Assembly (NCBI GenBank): GCA_025084515.1
Contig: JAJAGP010001652.1
Location: 1 to 64,000, forward strand
From: Ancistrus triradiatus
Lineage: Eukaryota; Chordata; Actinopteri; Siluriformes; Loricariidae
Length of the DNA: 64,000 nucleotides
Direction: 5' to 3'
This document shows, piece by piece, positions 20,073-30,827 of this stretch (position 1 is the stretch's first letter; each line of letters opens with the position of its first letter). Both the position numbers and the translations under genes were made by a program. Under the pieces are notes generated by a model that saw nothing but the letters and a program-made list of their open reading frames with translations, was not told the DNA's origin and did no database searches.

Positions 20073-20276
20073 TGTAGTGCTTGATAAAGGTTTGATAAAG
20101 TAATCTCTTGCATCTGAGAGATCGAAGATCAGTGCTCTTCATTTTTGGCTTGTGCCTTTTCCCTTTACACACTAACATTCCTCCAGATTCCTCGAATCAT
20201 TTATTGATATTATGCACTGTATAGGGAGAAATACATGTATGTAAATCCCTTCCAATCTTCAATGTAATAACATAAT

Positions 20277-20456
20277 TGTAATAAACCTGTGCACACGCTG
20301 AAAGACACCTTCTCTCGATCAAATACTTATTTTATAACTAAGGATTCTGCACCAACTGTTATTACAGCATGCACCATCGTCACCATCTGCCAGCATCCTT
20401 GTTTCAATATTGTAATCAATGTCTTGAACACAACACTGTCATAAAACTGCCTTATA
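20277..20456 (-). repeat. 3' LTR of the minus-strand gypsy
   Basis: Aligns with 26881-27062. Both copies begin TGTAATAAACC on the plus strand and share GAAAGACACCTTCTCTC, AAGGATTCTGCACCAACTGT and TAAAACTGCCTT-like ends. A Tc1 element abuts its right side. Confidence 0.85.
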
Positions 20457-21416
20457 AAGTGGTGCTTGAAAGTTGAACCCTTTAGGATTTTCTATATTTG
20501 TGCATAAATATGACTTAAAATATCATCAGATTTCAAACAACTCCTAAAAGTAGATAAAGAGAACCCAGTTAAACAAATGAGACAAAAATATTATACTTGG
20601 TCATTTATTTATTGAGGAAAATGATCCAAATATTACATATTAGTGAGTGGCAAAAGTATGTGAACCTCTAGGATTAGCAGTTAATTTGAAGGTGAAATTA
20701 GAGTCAGGTGTTTTCAGTCAATGGGATGACAATCAGGTGTGAGTGAGCACCCTGCTTTATTTAAAGAATCAAATCAAAGTCTGCTCTTCACAACACGTTT
20801 GTGGAAATGTGTCATGACATGAATAAAGGAGATTTCTGAGGACCTCAGAAAAATAATTGTTGATTCTCATCAGGCTGGAAAAGGTTACAAAACCATCTCT
20901 AAAGAGTTTGGACTCCACAAATCTGCAGTCAGACAGATTGTGTACAAATGGAGGAAATTCAAGACCATTGTTACCCTCCCCAGGAGTGGTCAACCAACAA
21001 AGATCACTCCAAGAGCAAGGTGTGTAATATTTGGTTGAGGTCACAAAGGACCCCAGGGTAACTTCTAAGCAACTGAAGGCCTCGCTCACATTGGCTAATG
21101 TTAATGTTAATGAGTCCACCATCAGAAGAACCCTGAACAACAATGGTGTGCATGGCAGGGTTGCAAGGAGAAAGCCACTGCTCTTCAAAAAGAACATTGC
21201 TGCTCGTCTGCAGTTTGCTAAAGATCACGTGGACAAACCAGAAGGCTATTGGAAGAGTGTTTTGGAAAAAGGAAGACACTGCTTTCCAGCATAACCGGAA
21301 TGCAGTACCGGAAACATTTAGTTGCAGTTATTGCTGCACAGGGGGTCACATCAGATTCGGAAAGCAAAGGTTCACATACTTTTTCCACTCACTAATATGT
21401 AATATTGGGTCATTGC
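20457..21416 (+). mobile_element. Tc1 family B copy nested at the gypsy 3' LTR
   Basis: Begins AAGTGGTGCTTGAAAGTTG after TA. Degraded transposase HTH sequence lies at 20830-21000. At 21031-21294 it encodes VEVTKDPRVTSKQLKASL, then ESTIRRTLNNNGVHGRVARR (second HTH and linker) and LQFAKDHVDKPEGYWKSVL. It jumps from the start of the catalytic domain to AAGGTTCACATACTTTTTCC near 21370, so the DDE core is deleted. The right terminal repeat is truncated at about 21416. Confidence 0.8.
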
Positions 21417-22545
21417 CTACTGATCCTGCCAGATCTAGTCTGGATGAACCCATCAGTGGTCAATAATCTGTTCCAAATTGGAGTGGAAGAGTGATCCTTC
21501 AAAGGATTTGGGATTTCAAGTCCCTGGTTTGAAATGTCATCTGTCCCTGGTATGGGCGTGGACATTGCCCCTACGTCTGGCTGTCCTGAAGGCCCTGTCC
21601 GGAGATGACTACAGGTAGGCCGAAGTGTAACCTCTTGTTTCGTCTCGATTACGTAGGACCTGGGCGTGATGCTCTCGTTGGTCAGTACTGTGAGCGTTGG
21701 CCATAGCTTCTGATTGTCCAGTTTGGTTAAGACCTTGTCACCAGGTTGTAATGACAGCAAACATCTCGCTCTGTGGTGTTTGTTGTAGTGTCCTTGGCCT
21801 TAATGCGCTTTCTACTAGGCCATTTGGGTAGCAGATTGCTGTCCAGGGTGGGCAAGGTGGTGGGAATCTTATGGCCCATCAGATGTTCTGCTGGGCTGGC
21901 ACCTGTACTACTGCAGGGTGTGGCATGGTAGCACATTAACACAAGAGGATCTTTTTGTTTTAATATCCTCTTGCAGTTTGAACAGCTCTTTCAGCGTGTC
22001 CACTTCCTTATGGATTGTGTGGGCTGGAGGTTACATGGGTGAAGTCAAGATCTCGAGCTAGGTCTTTGAACTCTGTGCTTGTAAATTGAGGCTCATTGTC
22101 ACTACCCACCTCCTCAGCAATGCTGTATTGGGCAAAAATAGCTTTCAACTGTGTCTCCACTTGGGCACTAGCTGTAGTTCACATGTTCAGTATTTCTGGA
22201 TATCTGGAGTAGTAATCTGATAGCATTCGATTATTTTGCTTATTATAAGTTAAGTTTTGTTTTTTTATGTTTGCACAGGTCTATGTCAATTCTCTTCCAT
22301 GGTCCCTGTACTGAGGTATTTGCCCTTTTCCTGCACTTAGATAACCCTTGATGGCCATCATGAATGCGTTCTAATATCTCTGCTCTCAGTGTTTCTGGTA
22401 TGACTATTCGGTTGCCTCTGGTTACTAGCCCACTGTGAAGAGACAGTTCACTTCTTATGGGGAAAAACTTTTTGACACTGGTGGGTGTTTTCTCGATGTG
22501 CTCTGGCCATGCTGACTGTATGTACCTGCTCAAAACTTGCAACTC
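21417..22545 (-). pseudogene. Gypsy integrase remnant (minus strand)
   Basis: Minus-strand frames read, from 5' to 3': integrase zinc-binding region (KKFFPIRSELSLHSGLVTRG, AEILERIHDGHQGLSKCRKR, about 22490-22300), a decayed core, the core end (HATPCSSTGASPAEHLMGHK, about 21925), and the C-terminal region (LQPGDKVLTKLDNQKLWPTL, about 21755-21700), ending before the LTR. HDGHQG..KC is the HHCC metal site signature. Stops and frameshifts throughout make it inactive. Confidence 0.8.
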
Positions 22546-22990
22546 ACCGTCTGTTTCTGTGGCTACTCAGATACTGTCTACTTTTTGTTTTGTAGCTGGC
22601 GTGCTGTCGATGACAGATGCGACATAGCATATCTGTGTGAGTGTTGCTGTCATTTGGCGTGTCTCCAGAGAGGCTCCTTGACAGTGCATCGGCTATGATC
22701 AAGGTTTTGCCCAGTGCATACTCTGCTATAGGATTAAACCACATCAGCTTCATCAACAGTCTCTGTCATCGAATTGGTAGATTGTCCAGGTGTTTGGACT
22801 TGATCAAGCAGACTAGAGGTTTGAGGTCTGTGATCAGTTTGAATTCCTCTAGGCAATACAAGTATTTTCCAAATCTCTTGCAGGAACAAACGCTCTCCAA
22901 GCACTCCTTCTCTATTTGTGCATACCTGGTTTCAGCCTCTCTCAGACGTTTTATGTCTCTCAGAAGTATTATGCCACGGTTCTCCATCAG
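22546..22990 (-). pseudogene. Gypsy RNase H remnant (minus strand)
   Basis: ETRYAQIEKECLESVCSCKR, KYLYCLEEFKLITDLKPLV and ALGKTLIIADALSRS are the expected RNase H and tether motifs in order. The normal YxQIEKE...V.ACERF pattern is recognisable despite frame changes. Confidence 0.8.
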
Positions 22991-23136
22991 TGGAGACTGC
23001 TGTAGACTTTTTGACGTCTTGAGAGTGGGTGATGTCGTGGGCAGCCTTTTAATTTGCCAAAATGCTGATTCCTGTGCAAGACCCCATGTCCATACTAACT
23101 TGACTTTCAGCAGCTCAATTGCCTGTCCAATTTGGG

Positions 23137-23830
23137 CTAGATTGGGAATATACTTTCCCCAGATAGTAGATCAGTCCCATTGATTGCTGTCACTTTAGCT
23201 GGATTGGGCGCACGCCATCTGTGTTGATTACCTGGCTTAAAATATTTTGCTTTCTCTTCCGCGGTACACACTTCTCCACATTCAGTTTTAGACCAGCTGA
23301 ATCCAACCTCTCCAACACGCTTTGTAGGTGCCCCTTGTAGACCATCCAAGGTTTCTACCATCTTCCTCTGGCAGATTTCACGGGCAATGCTGATGCCGAA
23401 AGGAACATGCTTGCAACAGTATCTGGCAAACAGAGTGATAAAGGTTGTGAATCTCTGGCAATCTTAGTCAAGCAGAATTTGCCAGAACCCTTCTGCTGAA
23501 TCTAATGACAAGAACACTATGGACCCACTCAGTCCAGCAATGATTTCCTCTGCTGTTGGCAGTATAAACCTCTCTCTCTTAACAGCTCTGTTAAGTATTT
23601 TAAGATCGGCACAGATACAAACTTTTCCTGATTTTTTGGGGGCTGGCACCATGGGTGCGCACAACTCTGTGGGTTCAGTTACCTTTTTTATGACACCATT
23701 AGCCTACATTCTCTCTAGTTCTTCCTTTACAGGTTTCAGCAGTAGTATGGGAACTCTCCGTGCTGTGTGGACTGTGTATGGTTCTCTTGCAGCTTAATCT
23801 TCACTGGTCCATCTGCATCTGCACTCATCT
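23137..23830 (-). pseudogene. Gypsy reverse transcriptase remnant (minus strand), catalytic box deleted
   Basis: The frame at 23664-23464 reads MCAPMVPAPKKSGKVCICAD, LKILNRAVKRERFILPTAEE and IVFLSLDSAEGFWQILLD, the fingers and palm motifs of gypsy RT. Downstream, TLDGLQG is followed directly, after a frame change, by a HLQSVLERLDSAGLKLN-like stretch. The catalytic V/YxDD segment that normally lies between them is missing. The protease-RT linker continues to about 23830, where LTR sequence interrupts the element. Confidence 0.8.
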
Positions 23831-24540
23831 ACCAGCATCCATAAAGCAGCAAGCCACACAGCCATGGCTCACCGGATCATCCACGCACGTTTCTGGTACC
23901 CTTCATGCTTTATTTCATGCCTTGTAATTCCTACCTTGATCTAGATATCGCTGTTATAGCGTATAACTCTCGCCCTCGCCTTGTTAAGCATTGCCTTTCC
24001 ACGTTAGCGCTTAGCATAGCCACACTAGCACTAGCCTAGCCATGTTAGCTCTTTGTCTGCCTCCTGGTTGTAGCCTAGCCTATGTTGTACCTGGGTTTTT
24101 CTGAGTAGTTCCAGTCTCAGACCTTGTATCCCGCTGTTGTTGCAGTCATTATTTTGCTATCTAGTTTTCCCTTTCTGTATTTGGCTCTCACTTTGGTTTT
24201 TGTTCTCCGATTGCATTCCGTGTTTTCGGCTCTCATGCCAGGTTTTGGTTGCTCTCCTTTTTTTGTTTTGTCCCCACACAGTCCTCCTTGCATGTGACCT
24301 GCCCTCGCATGGGAATTCCTGGGAATCAAGTCAGCCCTTCGCCCACCACCCCTCCCAAGGATCCTGGACCACCCCTTGAAGGGAGAGCATGCCACACACC
24401 ACCGCCTCACGTCCTTGGTTGTCCCCTGCCGCGCCAGCTCCCTGGACCCCCACCTGACTCTGGTTTCACCAAACAGTTCTTGCATCTAAGTATCTGTTAA
24501 ATAAAATATATGATTTTTCTGCCTAGTCCTCGTCTCCTTG

Positions 24541-25563
24541 TGTTAGGGGCCGACCAGGTGACGAGATTCTGGCCGAGGGAAGAATGTGGGAGAGGGAGGA
24601 CCCAAGTGCTGGAAAATATGAATATGGAAATATCACTCCTGGTGATAACTTTGCCAAGACAGCAAATATAGTTGTATACCCCTTAGGGTAAAAATGTAGA
24701 GATGGCGGCACTGCCACCAAGAGAAACACAGACACTCGTAGGAGAGACTGTGAGCGAGATTCGATCCACACGTCTCGTGTTCCAGTGGCAATGACGTTAC
24801 CACTACACCGTGTGGCCGCGAGAAGACGTGTGGATAACAAAAGCTAAGACCGTAAGGGCATACAGATGGGCCGTTTAAAACTGACTCAAACAAATGTTAT
24901 ATGCACCCAAAAGGGGCTTCAAAGGAGAGGTTTCAAACCTACAAACTATAAACAGACTAACGCCCGTGGCGTGGTAGTCTGAACAAAGCAGGGGTAGACA
25001 AAAGTAGGCAGAAAGAGATCGCTGTATAGTGAAGCTCACCGGGAACTGCGCATGCGCAGCAGCGAGGTCTCTGCCTAGAGCGCGTGCATGCCGAATTGAA
25101 CGCGATAGCGTCCCGCTATACTTCAAGGAAAAGGAATATTAAACTACCGGACCGTGTGATCCACATACGGCGAGGGATCCCAACGGGGATTATGCGTACA
25201 GGGCTTTGCAGAGGGAGAACGGCAGCCTATGTGTGGCGGCGAGCGACTGCTGAGGAGCGCAGGAACCAAACATGGAGGAAGAGAGATCAGTTGCGTTGCT
25301 AAGCCTTTCCTACCTAATTCCCTGGCATTAAATCACCTCGAGTCTCCCGATCTCTACTCGGCTGATCCGCTTATCGGACCAGTCGTACCTCTAAGCCCTA
25401 GTAAATCGCAACTGAAAAACTCTCTTCCAGCACGGAGAATTCGCTTATGAGGAACGATAGCGCACCGACGGGCGGCGTTTAGGAAGCTGTATTTGTACTA
25501 GTCCGGCGGCCATGACGGCGCGGCCGGCGCCGCCCTCCGGTTTGCGATGCGTGAACCGTAACA
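24541..25563 (+). mobile_element. Inner solo LTR with 5-bp target duplication (CCTTG)
   Basis: Begins TGTTAGGGGCCG and ends GTGAACCGTAACA (1,023 bp). It is flanked by CCTTG at 24536-24540 and 25564-25568. The right third is GC- and CpG-rich. No coding region is supported: open frames inside are short and unrelated to gag or pol. Confidence 0.85.
24722..24815 (-). repeat. tRNA-derived sequence inside the inner solo LTR
   Basis: The minus strand contains an A-box-like GGTGTAGTGGTAACG and, about 35 bases on, a B-box-like GGATCGAATCTC. The spacing matches a type 2 Pol III promoter. The acceptor stem does not clearly pair, so this looks like a SINE head or tRNA pseudogene, not a functional tRNA. 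Confidence 0.5.
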
Positions 25564-25639
25564 CCTTGGGTCTGCTTTTAGGGTTCCATCTAGCTTAGAG
25601 TTGGGGAATCCTGATTTCCCCCGTAACACAAAGTCTGAG

Positions 25640-26150
25640 CTACTGGTCTACTAAGTAGGTTATTTACACTCTTCCCTCTGATGACAAAGACTTTAAGTGA
25701 GTACCTGTTGTCTTTGTACTCTGTGTGTGCTGTGAATTGGCCTGCTCACTTCAGACATCCCCCTTGGCCACTCAGTGCAGCCTTAGCATCTTGGAGCTTT
25801 TTCTCTGGTATTAGCTTTTTGAATGTGTCTCCACTCATAACACACACATCATCCCCTGTGTCTATTTTAAATGTTACCGGCGTGCTATATTTAGCTGTAC
25901 TGTCCATTCCTCATTATCAGAGACTGTGCTGTGAACTGAGCCCAGAAAGTAAGATGCTTGCACGTCCTCCTTTGTGATTTCACTAACCAGTTTGCTTCTG
26001 CACATTCTTTATCAATGTGCTATTTTCCCACACCTGTTGCACGTGGACTGGAATGCTGGACATTTATCCCTATTCCTGTGGGGTGCCTTCTACCACACTT
26101 TGGTCCTTGCCTTTGTGATCACTGTCTTTATCCTTATCTCTAATATTTTT
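25640..26150 (-). pseudogene. Gypsy zinc knuckle and aspartic protease remnant (minus strand)
   Basis: The minus strand encodes a CNRCGKIAH...C zinc knuckle near 26045-26000. At about 25870-25780 comes the protease FKIDTGDDVCVMSGDTFKKL with IPEKKLQDAKAALS following. DTG is the catalytic aspartate motif. Two stop codons sit within the knuckle. This region joins the RT remnant at 23.8 kb if the LTR insertions are ignored. Confidence 0.78.
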
Positions 26151-26871
26151 TTGTGGCTATTTTGTGTGTTTTCGTTGCGCCTGTGCTACTTTCTGTATTA
26201 CACATGCAGCCTCATCTTGCTGGCAAACCTGAGCTCTCACCTCCACTGATGAAGGGGCTTCCTGCACTGTCATCTCCAAGGTGAGGTTTGATATGAGTTG
26301 CAGTTTTCATGACAGTTCTTTATCCTGGTTTCCCACCACAATTCTATCTTTAATGTATTCCTCATGATTAGGTCCGAGGTTATGATTAGGTTATGGAAGG
26401 CTATGGCCGGCAAGGAGAAGCAACGGAACACTATAGCTGGCTGGGAGAAGCTATGGAAAGCTAACACCGGCTGATAAACCCAAACACTGAAGCGAGCAGT
26501 AGAAAACAGAACTTACAATTGCGGGCACAGCCACGGGTGAAGGCAAGGAGTGCAAACACAAAAGTCCAGCGGACAGAACTGAGTAAAAGGGATAATCTAG
26601 CAAAATGAGGAAGAACAAAAGGTAATCCACGCAGGGGAAAAGACACACGTAACCGCGGCACCAACAAAAACATGAGCTTATGCTCCTGCAACGCATTGGG
26701 GAAAACGTTGAGCTTAAATAGGTCTCTCCCAGCTGCGTGCGGAAAGAGATCGGTCCGTGATCAACAAAAATCAAGTTCCAGGTGGGTCCGGGACCATCTT
26801 GCAGCCGCATGAGTATGTGGGCAATGTAGTCGAGATATCCAGTTCTGGCCGTGGATCCTAACAACCAGCTT

Positions 26872-26880
26872 CTGACACCA
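26872..26880 (-). promoter_or_regulatory. Primer-binding site of the minus-strand gypsy (tRNA-Leu type)
   Basis: Directly after the 5' LTR on the minus strand is TGGTGTCAG, complementary to the CTGACACCA 3' end of eukaryotic tRNA-Leu. Its exact abutment to the LTR fixes the element's orientation. Confidence 0.75.
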
Positions 26881-27062
26881 TGTAATAAACCCATGCACGC
26901 ATTGAAAGACACCTTCTCTCATTCAAGTATTTCTTTATTAACTAAGGATTCTGCACCAACTGTTATTACAGCATGCACCACCATCACCATCTGCCAGCTT
27001 CCTTGTTTTTCAGTAATCAATTTCTTGAACACAAAACAGTCGCAAAACTGCCTTGTATGACA
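26881..27062 (-). repeat. 5' LTR of the minus-strand gypsy
   Basis: The 182-bp partner of 20277-20456. It begins TGTAATAAACCC and ends about TATGACA on the plus strand. No matching target duplication was found, consistent with age. Confidence 0.82.
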
Positions 27063-29876
27063 ATCCCTGTCCCAACTTTTTCTGAGTTGGTATTGTATTA
27101 GAAATTCTAAAAATGATGGACACTAGAATAATGGACAGAATAATATCAAAAATAACTTTGATAACAATAAAGCGTGAATAGGACAGGTAGGGAGTTTATG
27201 TAGTTACATTCAATTGATGTGTTTTGGTTTATTGAGAGGAATGATGTCTATAGTGTGTCAGCTTGTTCAATAGAAAATGCAAAGGGCTTCCCATCAGTCT
27301 GTTCACCATTTAAATGAGTTTGCTTGTTCATAGGCTGCAGACTTCATTGTCCTCAATTTCTACTGAAAATCAAACCAGAAATAATCAGTTGCATGAAGAC
27401 AACTTTGACCTTTGTCTAAAGTTATAAAGCAAGTGTTATGACTTACTTTAATCCAGGTGTTGTTTTGATGCCCCTGCATTTACAGACAATGTTCACTGGT
27501 TAATTGTCCTGGGGTGCAATTTCATTTCCCACCCCCATCAGCAACTGTTCCCTGGAGGCACCCTAACATAAGCTTATATTAAAACATGTCTGTGCTGCTT
27601 TCATTTCTCCTTGGGACAGGTAGTGGATAGCAGCTCCCCATTAAAATTAGTGGAGAGGGGAGCGAAAGCTCTCTCCCGAACTGTGTGTGATGAGAGCGCA
27701 GCTTCAGAGAGAGAGGGGAGGGGGGGGGGGGGCTCTGTGACGCAAGCTTCAGGGATTACCTAGGATTCCCCCAAAGAACGCAAAAACGTTGCCGCGGATT
27801 ACTGCACACGTGATAGGCAGCGTGATTTTTTTCTAAAGTGAAAGCATGAGCAGAGTGGGTACTTAACTTCCTGCTTGTTTAAGGTGCTAATGGAAGCCCA
27901 ATAGGGAGGCAGTGATGGCGAGGTGAACCGGGGGGCTCGAGTCGCCACAACGAGCAAGCCAAAGCAGCTTAGGGGAATGCAGGAGGCTGACCATGGGAGC
28001 GGGCGGCAAGATCTGACCCTACACTAACCAGCTAAACCCTAACAGGTTACCTCCTGCCTCCTGACCGTACCCCAGTCTAACAAGCCAGCACTGCGTGGCT
28101 CGTAAAACTTATTGCATACAGTCATCATACAATTACTTATTACATGACTTTTGATGCTTTGGTTTTAGAGAAGGTCCCATATCCAAATGTATAAAGAAAA
28201 AATATAAGTTGGTTTGTAACATCAGTGGTAATTCCATCCTGAAGTGTCAAGTTCACTGCTGACGCATGCAGAGGGTGTGGTCGCCAGAATTCTAGTATGG
28301 TCTTTCACCATTGAGCATATAAGGGCTAGAGCAATGTCAACAAGTCATGAAGTCTTGCTCTAGCCCTTCTGTGCAATTCTGACCATTTCTGTGTTTATTC
28401 TGATTGTATTACCGGTTATGGCTTGTTATTACCATTTTTACGGATTTACAATTTTTGTCCAGCATTGGTTGGCTTTGTCAGTTGTGTTTACTGCTTTTTC
28501 TGGTTTTGACCTGGACAATTTTTGGAATGTGTTGAGAGTGAGAATTGTGTTTCTCCTCCTCCAGCTCAAAAACAAATATTTTATTGCACCAGATGCCACA
28601 AAGCTGAACTGTTGCTGACTCCACGTATCTGGCACGCAACCAATGGGTTTTACTCCGGTCATCCACAGGCAGGAGTAAAAGTTCTGTAAAACATTATTTA
28701 TGCAGGAGAATGTCAAATGGACACTGGTAGCATTTTTGATGGACTATACACTGACAAGCTACTGAAAAAAAATCCTGACTGAGAGAATCTGGAGCAGAGA
28801 CAACTCATGAATTATTGATGCCATTTATCAGGCTGATAATATGGCATTAAAAACCTGAGAAGGTAACTATGAACCACAAATAGACCTGAATCTGAAAGGA
28901 AATGATCTTATCTCTCAGACCATCTATCAGTGTCTGGACGTGGCACAGAATGGGCCAAGACCAACTAATTAATTACATGGTTCATTTGAGTTTAATTTAA
29001 CAATGTACTGTATGATGATCATACTCAAATGAACAGTAGCAATGTCTGCATGGATACTTCTTACTCTATATTACTTCCACATATACAAAATATGAGCCCT
29101 ACTGTTAACTCCAAATTAATTTACTATCATTTGTATTGACTAAAACTATATAATTAACACTATGTGGAATACAAAGTGACAGTATTTGTCAGAAAAACAA
29201 TTACAACTCTTTAAATATTTTTACAAAAATTTTAACAGACAGCTAGGTGTGACTTTTCAGCATAAGCACTGGCAGCCAGTAAAAAATATGATTAGAGTGT
29301 CTGAGTCTTGGCTATCTGCTTTTTCGACTCCTATTTGTGTTCAGCTCTGCTTGACTTGCGTCAGGAAACCAAGTGATAATGTCTATCAATTTGTTCTCTC
29401 CCCTGGCTGTCTCATTATTTCAGCAAGGCTATACTGTATAGCTAGTCACTGGCATCTTAGGAAATGAATGAAACTGCTACACATTTTATTAACATACTTC
29501 ACACAAAAATGAGCATGCTAAACATTTTTATTTGTGAAATTTTGCATCATACTGTTTTAACAAATTTTGCTTTTTGCAAATGTCACTTGTTGTCAACCCA
29601 GCAACTCTCACAGCCTGGAAATGCACGTGTAATGTGAATTTATTAAAGACTCTTAATAACTTTAAAGCCTTTTAAATAATATGTTTTAATCCATCTTGCG
29701 TGATATCTGTTGAAACCTCCATCAGCCCTCAGAGGACTACAGAAATCAGTCTGAGATTTGACAGGGCATAGAAAATTAATGGGATTAAAAGAATGTTTTG
29801 ATTAATCTTGCGATATATCTGATGTGACATTATAGGTTTAACTGGTTTGACTGGCCATATAAAATTTATGGAAATA
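27063..29876. other. Long stretch without a recognised gene; GC-rich island and possible LTR
   Basis: 27560-28110 is unusually GC-rich, with a poly-G run near 27720-27733 and no open frame of note. 28236-28700 has features of a decayed LTR (AAGTGTCAAGTTCACTGC start, GAGCATATAAGGGC TATA-like site), without a partner. The remainder is AT-rich with nothing recognised. Confidence 0.4.
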
Positions 29877-30340
29877 CACTCACTGAACACTTTATTAGGA
29901 ACAACTGGACAGCTACTCATTCTCATCTACATCTCATCTCAGCCAGTCATGTGGAAGCAGTGCAATGCATAATGTTTTGCATGTAATATTCACATCTACC
30001 GTCAAAATGGGGGAATATGTGATCTGACCATGGCCTAATTGTTGGTGCCAGACAGACTGGGATCTCCTGGGATTGTCATGCACGTTAGTCTCTAATATTT
30101 ACTCAAAATGGTAAAATAAAGAAAAGAATACATCCAGTGAGCAGTAGTTCTGTAGGCGGAAATGTCTTGTTATTAAGAGAGGTCAACAGCCAGTCAGACT
30201 GGTTTGAGCTCACAGAAAGGCTAAAGTAACTATCATAACCATTCTACACATTTGTGCTGAGGAGAAAAACATCTCAAAATGCATAACGTTGAACCTTGAG
30301 GTGGATGGGCTACAACAGGAGAACAGCAGAAGGCCACATT
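29877..30340 (+). pseudogene. Tc1/mariner-type transposon fragment (family E)
   Basis: Starts ACACTCACTGAACACTTTATTAGGAACA, the terminus of a very common fish Tc1-like family. It continues into decayed transposase N-terminal sequence (TSSEQ, FCRRKCLVIKRGQQP, VRLV.AHRKAKVTI, LEVDGLQQENSRRP in mixed frames). The catalytic half is missing. Orientation is plus. Confidence 0.72.
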
Positions 30341-30382
30341 TAATTATTTAATTTCACTTCTGTCACCCAAGAATGCCGAGAA

Positions 30383-30414
30383 TGCTGAGAATGCAGTGGG
30401 CATACAGTAATGTA

Positions 30415-30469
<55 letters not shown>

Positions 30470-30677
30470 TGGGCATTACAGTTAATGTAATATAGACCTT
30501 CACCCCCCCCCTCCCCCTTTCCCCCCCCCAACCATATAGATAGTAGAGGAGAGGAAGAGAGAGAGAGAATATATATATATATATATATAGATATACTAGA
30601 TAGATATATATTACAGTGACGTATGCCCACTGCATTATCAGTAAGTTATATTATATATGCATATACAGTAATATAAT

Positions 30678-30728
<51 letters not shown>

Positions 30729-30759
30729 ACATTACTGTATGCCCACTGCATTCTCAGCA
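30383..30759. repeat. AT-rich palindrome with TA microsatellite arms
   Basis: A perfect 32-bp inverted repeat (30383-30414 against 30728-30759) encloses about 310 bp of TA-rich DNA. Two further partial copies of the unit occur inside, CAGTGGGCATTACAG at about 30467 and TATGCCCACTGCATTATCAG at about 30621. TA runs occupy about 30418-30466 and 30680-30724, and a C-rich patch lies at 30500-30530. Confidence 0.85.
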
Positions 30760-30775
30760 TAAGCAGCAATATATC

Positions 30776-30787
30776 GATAGATAGATC

Positions 30788-30822
<35 letters not shown>
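30776..30822. repeat. GATA microsatellite
   Basis: About eleven GATA/GATC-type tetramers in a row, beginning ATCGATAGATAGATCGATAG. Confidence 0.9.
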
Positions 30823-30827
30823 CGCAT

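Larger units (their letters stand above)
23840..25629 (+). mobile_element. Outer LTR-like insertion in the gypsy, itself split by a solo LTR
   Basis: Sequence on both sides of the inner solo LTR (about 23840-24540 and 25564-25629) is foreign to the gypsy frame on its flanks. It carries a polyadenylation-like AATAAA (about 24500) and ends CCCCCGTAACA at 25629, like other LTRs here. I could not place its left end or find a target duplication, so the call as an LTR is tentative. Confidence 0.5.
20277..27062 (-). mobile_element. Ty3/gypsy retrotransposon (K02A2.6/Mag-like), degraded, with nested insertions
   Basis: Flanked by two LTRs of about 180 bp (20277-20456 and 26881-27062). In minus orientation it reads 5' LTR, tRNA-Leu-type primer site, zinc knuckle, protease, RT, RNase H, integrase, 3' LTR. 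A Tc1 copy interrupts the 3' end, and LTR sequences interrupt the protease-RT spacer. Every domain is broken by stops or frameshifts. Confidence 0.85.

Noticed and set aside
24137..25450. Several 70-120 codon ORFs on both strands around the nested LTRs
   Set aside because: They lie within LTR sequence, lack gag/pol or host motifs, and disagree between strands.
26451..26912. 153-codon minus-strand ORF next to the gypsy 5' LTR
   Set aside because: It sits where Gag would be but shows hydrophobic, Cys-rich low-similarity sequence and crosses the primer site and LTR. I could not support it as Gag or as a host gene.
30363..30635. ORF rich in Tyr-Ile repeats
   Set aside because: Translation of TA microsatellites; the same applies to the frames at 56765-57006, 46344-46711 and 48126-48383.
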